Assembly (NCBI GenBank): GCA_040768925.1 | Contig: JAXGLZ010000003.1 | Span: 372,001 to 436,000, forward strand | DNA length: 64,000 nucleotides | Direction of reading: 5' to 3' | Origin: CALNBC01 sp040768925 | GTDB lineage: Bacteria > Bacillota > Clostridia > Christensenellales > CALWSW01 | Notes under the pieces: model-generated | What the model saw: the letters and a program-made list of their open reading frames with translations, nothing else | Database searches by the model: none | What the model was told of the DNA's origin: nothing | Made by a program: the position numbers and the translations under genes | In this document: one piece after another, positions 7,995 to 15,589 of the stretch | How positions within the stretch are numbered: the stretch's first letter is position 1 | Layout of the letters: the number at the start of each line of letters is the position of its first letter

Positions 7995-10667
7995 ATGGAT
8001 AACGATCATGAAATAACCGCCGGCGGCCCCCCTGCCGACAACAAAACAAAGGGCATAAGCCCGAATGAAAATCCGCCTGCGGGCGCTTCCGGAAAGCCCG
8101 CCGCAAAAAAGCACAGGCGGCGCCGCCCGAAGCCCGCGCAGGCGGCCAAAACGGAAAGCGCCGAGAACAAGGAACAGAGCGGGGAACAGCAGGAGAAACC
8201 AAAACCGAAAAAGGCAAAGCGGCGTTCCCGGCCCAATAAGGATGTTCCCGCCGCGGACCCCACCGCCGCCATTCGCCAGCGCATTTTTGAGATTGACGAC
8301 GGCGACGTTTCGGAAGGCATCCCCCCGATCCTGCCGATCCTTCCCGATTGGTCCGGTTCCGCGCCGGTGCGCGGGAGCATGCCCGCAAAACCGCCCAAAA
8401 GAGCACGGGCGCAATCCCCGTCCGCGGGTCAGGAGGCGAAACTTCCGGAAAAGAGCAGCCTCAAATCCCCGCGGCCGGAAGAACGCAAGGCCGCTTCCCC
8501 CAAAAAGGCAACCTCAAAGGACGATTTGACCCTCCGCCAGGATATTCTGGATTGTCTTGCGCAATCCGGCATTCCCCAATCCCCGGAATTTCTGCTGGAC
8601 CGGCTTTCCGTTCCCGCGATGGATTTCTTTGCCGCGCTGGACTCCCTTGAGGCGGCCGGCCAGATCTTCACCACAAGAAAGCAGCGCGTGGCCCTGCCTT
8701 CCCAGCTGGGGTACATCACCGGCCGCATGCACATCACCTCCAAGGGATACGGTTTTCTCACGCCTTCGGATGGCTCGGCGGACGTTTTCGTCGCCCAGAG
8801 GGACCTGAACGGCGCGATAGACGGCGATCTTTCCATGCTCAAGCTGACCGGCTCCGGCGGGCATTCGAGGGACGGCGAGATCGTCGCCGTCATCGAGCGG
8901 GCCCGGGGCAGCCTCGTCGGCAGGTTCGTGCTGGAATCCGGCTCCCCCCTCTTCCTTCCGGATGATTCGAAGGCGGCCGGGCCTTACCCGGCGATCAACC
9001 TTCGCCGGGGCGGCGCGAAAGACGGCCAGAAGGTCGTCTGCGAGATGGATTATGACGCCAGCCCCATTGTCGCCAGGGTTGCCGAGGTGCTGGGCTGGCC
9101 GGACGAGGCGGGGACGGACGTGCTTTCCATCATCCGCGCCCACGATATTCCCGAACAGTTCCCCAAAGCGGTGAAAAACGCGGCAAAGGCCGTTCCCGCC
9201 GAGATTTCGGAGGACGATATCCTGCGCAGGGAGGATCTGCGCCGCAGCACCGTCGTCACCATAGACGGCAGGGATTCCCGGGATTTTGACGACGCCGTTT
9301 CCCTGGAAAAGCTGCACAACGGGGACTTCCTTCTGGGCGTGCATATCGCGGACGTCTCCCACTATGTCAAAGAGGGCGGCGCCATAGACAAGGAAGCCCT
9401 CAGAAGGGGTACCAGCGTCTATTTTGTGGACAGGGTCGTCCCCATGCTGCCGGAAGAGCTGAGCAACGGCATCTGTTCCCTGAACCCCAATGAGGACAGG
9501 CTGACCCTCTCCTGCTTTATGGAGATCGACGCCAAGGGCAACGTGATTTCCCACCGCCTTTCCGAAACGGTGATCCGCTCGTCGTTCAGGCTGGTGTATG
9601 AGGATGTTACCGAACTGCTCCAGGGCAATTCCCGCCTCCGCAGGCAGTATAAGCCCATCGTGCCCCTGCTTTCGAACATGGCGGAACTTTTTGAGATCCT
9701 GCACGAGCGCAGGATCCGGCGCGGCAGCCTGGAGTTCGACCTTCCCGAAAGCAGGATCACCTTGGACGAAAAGGGCCGCACCGCCGATGTTTCCCTGTAT
9801 GAACGGGGCATTGCGAACAGGATCATCGAAGAATTCATGCTGGTTTGCAACGAAACCGTGGCGGAGCACATGGCGCACCTCGACCGCCCCCTGCTTTACA
9901 GGGTCCACGAAACCCCGGACCCGGACCGCGTCACCGAGCTTGCCGCCTTTTTGGCCGGGTTCGGGCTTACCCTGCGCGGCCTGAAAAACGGCCTGCACCC
10001 GAAATCCCTGCAAGCCGCCCTTTCGAAGGCGGTGGGCCGGCCGGAGGAATCCATCGTCAACCGCGTGGCCCTGCGCTCCCTCAAAAAAGCGCGCTACGCG
10101 CCGGAAAACCTGGGGCATTTCGGCCTTGCCGCGGAGTATTACTGCCACTTTACCTCGCCGATCCGGCGTTACCCGGACCTTGTGGTCCACCGGGTCGTCA
10201 AGGAACAGCTTCGCGGAAAAATAACCAAAAAAAGGCTGGAAATCCTCGCCGCCCACATGCCGGAATTCGCCGAGCAATCCAGCGAGCGCGAACGCGCCGC
10301 GATGGAAGCGGAACGCGAGGCGGACGATCTCAAAAAATGCGAATACATGGCCGCCCATGTCGGCGAGCGGTTTGCGGGCGTAATTTCCGGCGTGACCTCC
10401 TTCGGCCTGTTCGTCGAGCTTCAAAACACCTGCGAAGGGCTCGTCCGGGTTTCGGAAATGTCGGACGATTACTACGTTTTCGAGGAAAAGAATTACCGCT
10501 ATGTCGGCAGGCACCGCGGCTCGATCTACCGCCTTGGGGATACGGTCACCATCGAGGTGCTGGGCGCGGACCCCGCTTCCCGCAGGGTGGATTTCACCCT
10601 CGTTCCCTCCACCCCGCCCAAGGGCAGGCATCCAAGGAAAGTCAGGGAAGGATCAAGAAGGCAGTAG
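7995..10667 (+). CDS. rnr: ribonuclease R
   Basis: A 3'-5' exoribonuclease that degrades structured RNA and takes part in tmRNA quality control. Of 890 residues, the first 170 or so are a lysine-, arginine- and proline-rich, low-complexity extension that is unusually long for the family. A winged-helix region, cold-shock domain (GYITGRMHITSKGYGFLTP), RNB catalytic domain with TIDGRDSRDFDDAV (residues 422-434, the aspartates bind Mg) and a C-terminal S1 domain from about 790 (AGVISGVTSFGLFVEL) follow. AGGAG precedes the ATG at 7995. A 255-bp gap separates it from secG, without a clear terminator. Confidence 0.95.
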   Translation: MDNDHEITAGGPPADNKTKGISPNENPPAGASGKPAAKKHRRRRPKPAQAAKTESAENKEQSGEQQEKPKPKKAKRRSRPNKDVPAADPTAAIRQRIFEIDDGDVSEGIPPILPILPDWSGSAPVRGSMPAKPPKRARAQSPSAGQEAKLPEKSSLKSPRPEERKAASPKKATSKDDLTLRQDILDCLAQSGIPQSPEFLLDRLSVPAMDFFAALDSLEAAGQIFTTRKQRVALPSQLGYITGRMHITSKGYGFLTPSDGSADVFVAQRDLNGAIDGDLSMLKLTGSGGHSRDGEIVAVIERARGSLVGRFVLESGSPLFLPDDSKAAGPYPAINLRRGGAKDGQKVVCEMDYDASPIVARVAEVLGWPDEAGTDVLSIIRAHDIPEQFPKAVKNAAKAVPAEISEDDILRREDLRRSTVVTIDGRDSRDFDDAVSLEKLHNGDFLLGVHIADVSHYVKEGGAIDKEALRRGTSVYFVDRVVPMLPEELSNGICSLNPNEDRLTLSCFMEIDAKGNVISHRLSETVIRSSFRLVYEDVTELLQGNSRLRRQYKPIVPLLSNMAELFEILHERRIRRGSLEFDLPESRITLDEKGRTADVSLYERGIANRIIEEFMLVCNETVAEHMAHLDRPLLYRVHETPDPDRVTELAAFLAGFGLTLRGLKNGLHPKSLQAALSKAVGRPEESIVNRVALRSLKKARYAPENLGHFGLAAEYYCHFTSPIRRYPDLVVHRVVKEQLRGKITKKRLEILAAHMPEFAEQSSERERAAMEAEREADDLKKCEYMAAHVGERFAGVISGVTSFGLFVELQNTCEGLVRVSEMSDDYYVFEEKNYRYVGRHRGSIYRLGDTVTIEVLGADPASRRVDFTLVPSTPPKGRHPRKVREGSRRQ

Positions 10668-10719
10668 TTCTTTTTACGGCTTTGTGTTATACTGTAATTC
10701 CCGGAAAGGAGGGGGCCCG

Positions 10720-11187
10720 ATGCCAAAGGGAAAAGGGCTCAAGTCCGTCGCGCAGAACCGCAAGGCGCGGCACGACTATTTCATCGAAGACACCTATGAA
10801 TGCGGCATCGAGCTTGTGGGCACAGAGGTCAAATCCATCCGCGGCGGGAAGGTCAACCTCAAGGATTCGTACGCAAAAGTCCGAAACGGAGAGGTTTTCA
10901 TCGTCGGCATGCACATCAGCCCGTATGAACAGGGCAACATCTTCAACCGGGACCCTTTCCGCGACCGCAGGCTGCTGCTGCACAAGGCGGAAATCCGCAA
11001 GCTGAACGCGGCGACCATGCAGGACGGACTTGCCCTCGTTCCCCTTTCGATGTATTTTAAGGATGGGCGGGTCAAGGTCGAGCTGGCCGTGGCCAAGGGC
11101 AAAAAACTTTACGACAAGCGCCACACGATCGCCGAGCGCGACGCAAAGCGAAGCGCCGAACGCGCAAAGCGCGGAGACGGGGAATAA
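10720..11187 (+). CDS. smpB: SsrA-binding protein SmpB
   Basis: A 155-residue RNA-binding protein that holds the tRNA-like part of tmRNA in the stalled ribosome. Recognised by VAQNRKARHDYFIEDTYECG, GTEVKSIRGGKVNLKDSYA, the central HISPYEQGN and the basic tail GKKLYDKR followed by DAKR repeats. The ATG at 10720 is preceded by AAGGAGGG. It lies 52 bp after rnr and immediately upstream of its RNA partner ssrA. Confidence 0.96.
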   Translation: MPKGKGLKSVAQNRKARHDYFIEDTYECGIELVGTEVKSIRGGKVNLKDSYAKVRNGEVFIVGMHISPYEQGNIFNRDPFRDRRLLLHKAEIRKLNAATMQDGLALVPLSMYFKDGRVKVELAVAKGKKLYDKRHTIAERDAKRSAERAKRGDGE

Positions 11188-11230
11188 AGGCGAAAAACGC
11201 TCCGCCTTTTCCCCCGAAAAAAATTTTCAT

Positions 11231-11575
11231 GGGGGCGTACTGGTTTCGACGGGAATCAAAGAGGACGGATAAGCGAGCCGCAGACCCGAGCTGCGAAAAA
11301 AGCGGGAAACTTAAACACAAACGCTAACAACAATTTAGCTGTAGCTGCTTAACGCAGCCGCCTGAACCGGAGGTCCCACGATCCGGTTTTAGGCGTCATA
11401 CCGTGGGGTACGAGCCCGCCAAAGCTTTGAGGCGGAACTTGTAATATGAAGCTACCGAGGGGTTCAGCCCGCCGCCGGGCGGAACCTGGGGGGAATCCCA
11501 AAACGACGGCTGCGCTCGGAGAAAGTCTTTCCGAAGGGTTTTCGGACAGGAGTTCAATTCTCCTCGCCTCCACCA
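11231..11575 (+). ncRNA. ssrA: transfer-messenger RNA (tmRNA)
   Basis: The 5' end GGGGGCGTACTGGTTTCGAC and the 3' end GGAGTTCAATTCTCCTCGCC followed by TCCACCA are diagnostic of tmRNA. The acceptor stem pairs GGGGGCG with CGCCTCC. The 3' CCA is encoded. The tag reading frame most likely starts with GCG at 11302 and ends at TAA 11350-11352, giving AGNLNTNANNNLAVAA, which ends in the protease-recognised AVAA. smpB lies just upstream, which supports the call. Confidence 0.96.
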
Positions 11576-11577
11576 TA

Positions 11578-11619
11578 GAAGCACTCAATCTTTGATACAA
11601 AGGTTGGGTGCTTCTTTTT
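11578..11619 (+). terminator. ssrA terminator
   Basis: GAAGCACTCAATCTTTG pairs with CAAAGGTTGGGTGCTTC (one wobble region), followed by TTTTT. Confidence 0.92.
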
Positions 11620-11627
11620 GCACATAT

Positions 11628-11673
11628 AGCCGTCAAAAGGTCTTGATATCAAGGCTTTTTGACGGCTTTTTTG
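11628..11673 (+). terminator. second hairpin terminator downstream of ssrA
   Basis: AGCCGTCAAAA and TTTTTGACGGCT form a long stem with an inner CTTGATATCAAG palindrome and end in TTTTTTG. Two terminators in tandem after ssrA are notable and may mark the old and new edge of inserted DNA. Confidence 0.75.
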
Positions 11674-11680
11674 TTTTCTG

Positions 11681-11827
11681 CCGTTTGTCGAGTGTAATAA
11701 AAAGTTCCGTTTGAGGGGCGCAGAGCTCGTTTTCGCCTTACACTCAACAAACGGAAACTCATAGGGTGTTCACCCGACAAACGGGCACAAAGTGGATTTG
11801 AACACTGTGTTCACTCGACAAACGGGG
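11681..11827. repeat. four copies of a CACTCGACAAACGG-type repeat
   Basis: The 14-mer CACYCRACAAACGG occurs at 11741-11754, 11771-11784 and 11812-11825 and inverted at 11681-11694. The last two copies extend upstream with GTGTT and share 20 of 21 bases or so. The inverted first copy and second copy also share flanking TTACACT. The cluster sits in the gap between ssrA and the first island gene. It may be a recombination site, a set of protein-binding sites, or a remnant of an inserted element. Confidence 0.7.
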
Positions 11828-11876
11828 ACAAGAAACCACGCAAATACTTATTAAAATAATCAATTTGAATAATTTC

Positions 11877-11905
11877 TTTACTCAAACTGATTAGTATGTT
11901 ATAAT
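11877..11905 (+). promoter_or_regulatory. promoter of the Xre regulator gene
   Basis: TTTACT (11877-11882), a 17-bp spacer and TATAAT (11900-11905) precede the start at 11929. Confidence 0.65.
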
Positions 11906-11928
11906 AGACTGCAAGTGGAGGTGTTAGC

Positions 11929-12237
11929 ATGAAGTTTGGTGAACGATTGAGAACTCTGCGTATTGAAAGAGGATTGTCACAGAGGACTGTCGCAACGGCT
12001 ATTTCTGTTTCTGTTAATGCTATATCACAATATGAGACTGATAAGCGCTTCCCAGACCAAGATGTACTTGTCAGACTTTGCACTTACTATAAAATATCAG
12101 CAGATTATCTACTTGGGCTAACAGACATTCACAGGTCCCCAAATACACCAGGAGAGATTTTATCTGGGATAATTGACAGTCAACAGCATGAGGCAATTGA
12201 AAAAATTATTGCTATGCTTACAGAAAAGGAGAAATAA
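11929..12237 (+). CDS. Xre-family helix-turn-helix regulator
   Basis: A 102-residue protein with a helix-turn-helix of the Cro/CI type in residues 2-60 (FGERLRTLRIERGLSQRTVA, then NAISQYETDKRFPD and KISADYLLGLTD). The short C-terminal tail has no recognisable domain. The gene is AT-rich relative to the core genes, starts after a GTGGAGGTG ribosome site and ends 2 bp before the methylase-like frame, so the two are one transcript. Regulators of this type usually control a linked mobile or restriction-modification module. Confidence 0.85.
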   Translation: MKFGERLRTLRIERGLSQRTVATAISVSVNAISQYETDKRFPDQDVLVRLCTYYKISADYLLGLTDIHRSPNTPGEILSGIIDSQQHEAIEKIIAMLTEKEK

Positions 12238-12239
12238 GT

Positions 12240-13067
12240 ATGGCAAATGTAATTCTATATGACGAGGCGTATTCTTTTTTGAAACATACTGATTGGGACT
12301 TTACAGAAAACCAGCAGGATGATATTTCGCTAATTCACCCATATCCTGCCAGATTCATTGAAAGCATACCTTATAAACTTATTACTGAAATAGGTTTAAA
12401 TAAAAATGAAAGAGTGTTTGACCCATTCTGCGGAAGCGGTACTACTTTATTAGAAGCTCAAAAGTTGGGTTTTGAATCAATAGGCGTAGATCTGAATCCT
12501 ATTGCATGCTTAATATCAAGGGTTAAGACGCAAAAGGCCTTATCTAACATTATTGCAGAGGGAGAAGCGCTTTCTTCACGTGCCCTAATAAGATATCAGA
12601 AAGAAGAACTTTCCCTGCCAAGAATTCCAAATCTTAATCATTGGTTTAAAGATGATATCCAAAAAGCTATTTTCACGTTGATTTCTGAAATAAACGTGTT
12701 GCCGAATAAATGCATGCAAGATGCATTACGTTTCTGCTTGTCAAGCATTATTGTACGGGTATCAAATCAAGAAAGTGACACTCGTTATGCTGCAGTTGAA
12801 AAGAAATCAAATGCAGCAGATGTCTATCGTAATTTTGAAAATGCTTTAAAAAGGCTTCAGTCAGCACAATCGCATAATAAGCCAAATGTCTTCACTAAAA
12901 TCATGAACAGAGACATTTTGTCAGTGCGCCACGATGAAATTGGAAGTAATATTGGGTTGCTTTCGCTATTAGCGAAAGATTGGATAACACTCCTCGATAC
13001 TGCAACGGTGAACCGTGACGGCAGAATCATATTCCGTTTCAAAAGTGGTGTGGAAATAATGGGTTAA
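12240..13067 (+). pseudogene. DNA methyltransferase N-terminal part fused to the tail of a serine recombinase
   Basis: Residues 1-235 resemble N4/N6-type DNA methyltransferases: HPYPARFIESIP near residue 35 and the SAM-binding motif DPFCGSGTTLLEA at 61-73. The catalytic SPPY/DPPY motif expected later is absent. From about residue 243 the sequence reads DWITLLDTATVNRDGRIIFR and then FKSGVEI, which is how many clostridial large serine recombinases end. The join falls at a perfect 8-bp inverted repeat CTTTCGCT-ATT-AGCGAAAG (12960-12978). I read this as a recombination scar joining two truncated genes. A genuine small methylase with an unusual tail is the alternative. Neither activity is expected. 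Confidence 0.6.
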
Positions 13068-13109
13068 CAATAGAAAAGGCTAAACCCCACCCCGTTTTAT
13101 ATTTTTATT

Positions 13110-13151
13110 GACTGCCACCCAAGGCTTAAATTGCCTGGCGGGCAGTCTTTT
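13110..13151 (+). terminator. terminator-like hairpin after the chimeric gene
   Basis: GACTGCC (13110-13116) pairs with GGCAGTC (13141-13147), followed by TTTTC and a further T-rich stretch. Confidence 0.55.
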
Positions 13152-13181
13152 CAAATTTTTTATGAAATTACTCAAAAGTTA

Positions 13182-13236
13182 TTGACATATGCCATAAACG
13201 GGGGTATAATAAGAATAAATGGCATATGCCACAAAC
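13182..13236 (+). promoter_or_regulatory. consensus promoter with repeated operator for the NifU/NifX operon
   Basis: TTGACA (13182-13187) and TATAAT (13205-13210) with a 17-bp spacer form a perfect sigma-A promoter. A 14-bp motif CATATGCCAYAAAC occurs twice as a direct repeat, at 13186-13199 (overlapping the -35 box) and 13223-13236. Each contains or adjoins the palindrome GGCATATGCC. The placement fits a repressor that blocks a very strong promoter. The DUF134 protein encoded in the operon is a candidate binder (inference). Confidence 0.82.
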
Positions 13237-13254
13237 CATAAGGAGGTGAAAAGT

Positions 13255-13536
13255 ATGCCAAGAAGGGATGGAACCGGCCCAATGGGTGCGGGATCAATGA
13301 CTGGAAGAGGATTAGGGCTTTGCACAGGTGCTAATGCAGTAAAGTACGGAGCTGGTCTCGGAATGATGGGATTAGGTCTTGGACTTGCTTGCAGACGCGG
13401 TTTTGGTCGTGGCTTTGGTAGAGGTTTTGCGATTAACCAGACTTCTCCAAAAACACAAAAAGAGCTGCTGAATGAACAGAAAACCATGTTGCAAGATCGA
13501 CTCGAAGTTATTGATAAGCAATTAGAGAACCTATAA
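13255..13536 (+). CDS. DUF5320 family glycine-rich small protein
   Basis: A 93-residue protein starting MPRRDGTGPMGAGSMTGRG, the hallmark of the DUF5320 family found next to NifX/DUF134 genes in anaerobes. The middle is glycine- and arginine-rich (RRGFGRGFGRGFA) and the C-terminus, from about residue 63, is a predicted short coiled coil (TQKELLNEQKTMLQDRLEVI). The ATG at 13255 follows AAGGAGGTG. The function is unknown; it is the first gene behind the strong promoter. Its operon partners suggest a link with metal or Fe-S cluster handling. Confidence 0.82.
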   Translation: MPRRDGTGPMGAGSMTGRGLGLCTGANAVKYGAGLGMMGLGLGLACRRGFGRGFGRGFAINQTSPKTQKELLNEQKTMLQDRLEVIDKQLENL

Positions 13537-13599
13537 TGGGCATCAGAAATAACCGGAGGACGCTCTGGTTATTTCTGATTAGAATGGAGGTGATGAATT

Positions 13600-13977
13600 A
13601 TGGCGAGACCGATGAAGTGGAGAAAAGTTTGCTGTTTGCCTGAAAGCAATAGATTTGGGCCTCTTGATTCGCCTGCCGACGCTGAAAACCATGTAAACAT
13701 GACCGTAGACGAATATGAAACTATAAGGCTTATTGATTTGGAGGGCTTTACTCAAGAAGAGTGTGCCAAGCAAATGAATATTGCTCGTAGCACCGTTCAA
13801 GGCATTTATATAGAGGCCAGAAAAAAGCTGGCTGAATCTTTAGTAAATGGAAAGGTGCTTTCGATTGAAGGTGGCGAATACCGGCTTTGTGAAGGATTAG
13901 GGAATGGTTGTGGCCGTGGCTGCCATAGGCATAGGCGTGGTCGGCGCTTTATAGATGACGCGGATCGAGGTGACTGA
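13600..13977 (+). CDS. DUF134 family DNA-binding protein
   Basis: A 125-residue protein beginning MARPMKWRKVCCLP, with the typical DUF134 region MTVDEYETIRLIDLEGFTQE and a sigma-70 region 4-like helix-turn-helix (EECAKQMNIARSTVQGIYIE) at residues 60-85. The tail is rich in Cys, His and Arg (CGRGCHRHRRGRR), a possible metal site. DUF134 proteins accompany NifX-like proteins in archaea and anaerobic bacteria and are presumed regulators. GGAGG precedes the ATG. Its stop codon overlaps the proposed ATT start of the next gene, so translation is probably coupled. Confidence 0.85.
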   Translation: MARPMKWRKVCCLPESNRFGPLDSPADAENHVNMTVDEYETIRLIDLEGFTQEECAKQMNIARSTVQGIYIEARKKLAESLVNGKVLSIEGGEYRLCEGLGNGCGRGCHRHRRGRRFIDDADRGD

Positions 13978-14384
13978 TTATATATTCAGAAAAAGTAATT
14001 GAACATTTTATGTGCCCTCAAAATGCCTATAGTATGCCGGATGCAGATGCTGAAGGAAGCTACGGAGATCCTTCCTGCGGAGATTATTTAACCGTTTATT
14101 TAAAGGTAAAAGATAATCGTGTAGAGGAAAGCAGCTATCTTGTATTTGGGTGCCCGGCTTCAACTGCAACATCCAGTATGACGTCGGTATTAGCAAAGGG
14201 TAAAACCTTAGAGAAAGCATTGAATATTACGGAAGAAGATATTATTCAGGCTTTAGATGGACTTCCTGAAAATAAGGTTCATTGCACAAATTTAGGTGTG
14301 AGTGCGCTACGCAACGCAATTGAGAATTATTTAAACAAAAATAGAACGGAGGGTTCTTATGAAAATAGCAATTCCAGTAGATGA
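13977..14384 (+). CDS. NifU/IscU-like Fe-S cluster scaffold, non-standard ATT start
   Basis: The protein is a NifU_N-type scaffold on which Fe-S clusters are built. Conserved cysteine contexts are GDPSCGDY, VFGCPAST and KVHCTNLG. The family normally begins M(I/M)YSEKVIEHF, and exactly this precedes the first ATG (14010): codons from 13977 read ATT ATA TAT TCA GAA AAA GTA ATT GAA CAT TTT. GAGGTG at 13966-13971 sits at a good distance from the ATT, whose first base is the last base of the preceding TGA. ATT is therefore the likely start, giving 135 residues. Starting at ATG 14010 would remove conserved residues. The 3' end overlaps the next gene by 26 bp. Confidence 0.8.
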   Translation: MIYSEKVIEHFMCPQNAYSMPDADAEGSYGDPSCGDYLTVYLKVKDNRVEESSYLVFGCPASTATSSMTSVLAKGKTLEKALNITEEDIIQALDGLPENKVHCTNLGVSALRNAIENYLNKNRTEGSYENSNSSR

Positions 14385-14727
14385 GAAAACCTTGGAGTCG
14401 AATGTATGTGTATCCTTTGGACGTACTCCCTATTTTCTTATTTATGATGTAGAAACCAAGGAAAGTATATTTATTGACAACAGTGCGGCGGCAAGCACAG
14501 GAGGTGCAGGGATTAAAGCTGCACAAATAATAGTGGATAACAAAGCCAATGCCTTGCTCACTCCCCGCTTAGGAGAAAATGCTGCTGATGTGCTAAAACC
14601 CGCTGAAATCAAAATTTATAAAACGACAACAGGTTCAGCGAAAGATAATATTGATGCTTTTATTGCCGGAAAACTTTCTTTGCTGGATGAAACTCATGCC
14701 GGATTTCACGGGCACGGGGGCAATTAA
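14359..14727 (+). CDS. NifX/NifB-C-terminal-like (MTH1175-type) protein
   Basis: A 122-residue protein of the dinitrogenase iron-molybdenum cofactor family: MKIAIPVDEK, SFGRTPYFLIYD, GGAGIKAAQIIVDNKANALL and LGENAADVL. Family members in nitrogen fixers bind FeMo-cofactor precursors; in other anaerobes, without nitrogenase, their role is not known. The C-terminus ends in a His/Gly stretch (HAGFHGHGG), which may bind metal. The start overlaps the NifU-like gene and lies behind ACGGAGGG. No nitrogenase genes are present, so an Fe-S or metal-sulfide carrier role is the more likely one. Confidence 0.85.
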   Translation: MKIAIPVDEKTLESNVCVSFGRTPYFLIYDVETKESIFIDNSAAASTGGAGIKAAQIIVDNKANALLTPRLGENAADVLKPAEIKIYKTTTGSAKDNIDAFIAGKLSLLDETHAGFHGHGGN

Positions 14728-14728
14728 T

Positions 14729-15589
14729 ATGAGAATAGCTGTGCTTAGCGGCAAGGGCGGCACAGGAAAAACACTGGTATCAGTGAATTTAGCTGCGGCA
14801 TCGAAGGAATCCACATATATAGACTGTGATGTAGAAGAGCCGAATGGACATCTGTTTTTTAAGCCTGAAGGAGTCAGGGAGGAAGAAATAACAGTAAAGA
14901 TTCCAAAAGTGGATGAAGAATTATGCAATGGATGTCGAAAATGCGTTGATTTTTGCAACTTTAACGCCCTCGCCTATATTAAAAACAAACTGATTGTCTT
15001 TGACGATGTGTGCCACTCCTGCGGTGGCTGTATCTTGGTTTGTCCTGAAAAGGCACTAACAGAGAAAGCAAAGGTTATTGGCAAAGTACAAAAAGGGATT
15101 TCCGACGAAGTAACGGTATGGACAGGAATATTGAACACCGGTGAAGCTACGGGGATTCCTATTATAAAAAAGCTACTTGAGGAAAACTCGGAAGAAAATA
15201 AGCAGACATTTATCGACTGTCCTCCAGGAAGCGCCTGTATTGTAATGGAAAGCATCAAAGATGCGAACTATTGTATATTGGTAGCTGAGCCGACATTGTT
15301 TGGTGTTCATAACCTCAATATGGTATACGAATTGGTCAAGTTATTTAATAAGCCATTTGGGGTGGTTCTTAACAAATGTTTAGAAGAAGAAAACCCTGCA
15401 GAGAAGTTTTGCTTAGAAAAAAATATTAACATTTTAAGTCAAATTCCATTTGACAATGAACTTGGAACCCTGAACTCGAATGCAGAAATTGCTGTTAATA
15501 AAAATGAAAAGTACCGAGAACTGTTTGCTTCTCTGCTTAACACGGTGAGAAAGGAGGTGCAGTGTAATGAAACAACTACTAATCCTTAG
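14729..15589 (+). CDS. MinD/Mrp-type ATPase with inserted ferredoxin domain (copy 1)
   Basis: A 286-residue P-loop ATPase of the COG1149 type. The deviant Walker A motif SGKGGTGKT is at residues 8-16, two [4Fe-4S] motifs CNGCRKCVDFC and CHSCGGCILVC are inserted at about residues 72-105, and DCPPGSAC is the Walker B/A' region. Such proteins occur in tandem pairs and are thought to handle Fe-S clusters or metal centres. The ATG follows the previous stop by one base. The 3' end overlaps the second copy by 23 bp, which implies coupled synthesis and probably a heterodimer. Confidence 0.87.
   Translation: MRIAVLSGKGGTGKTLVSVNLAAASKESTYIDCDVEEPNGHLFFKPEGVREEEITVKIPKVDEELCNGCRKCVDFCNFNALAYIKNKLIVFDDVCHSCGGCILVCPEKALTEKAKVIGKVQKGISDEVTVWTGILNTGEATGIPIIKKLLEENSEENKQTFIDCPPGSACIVMESIKDANYCILVAEPTLFGVHNLNMVYELVKLFNKPFGVVLNKCLEEENPAEKFCLEKNINILSQIPFDNELGTLNSNAEIAVNKNEKYRELFASLLNTVRKEVQCNETTTNP

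Noticed and set aside
8514..10631. A very long open frame (over 700 codons) on the minus strand
   Set aside because: It is the antisense of rnr. High GC removes stop codons; it has no ribosome site or known motif, while the plus strand encodes a clear RNase R.
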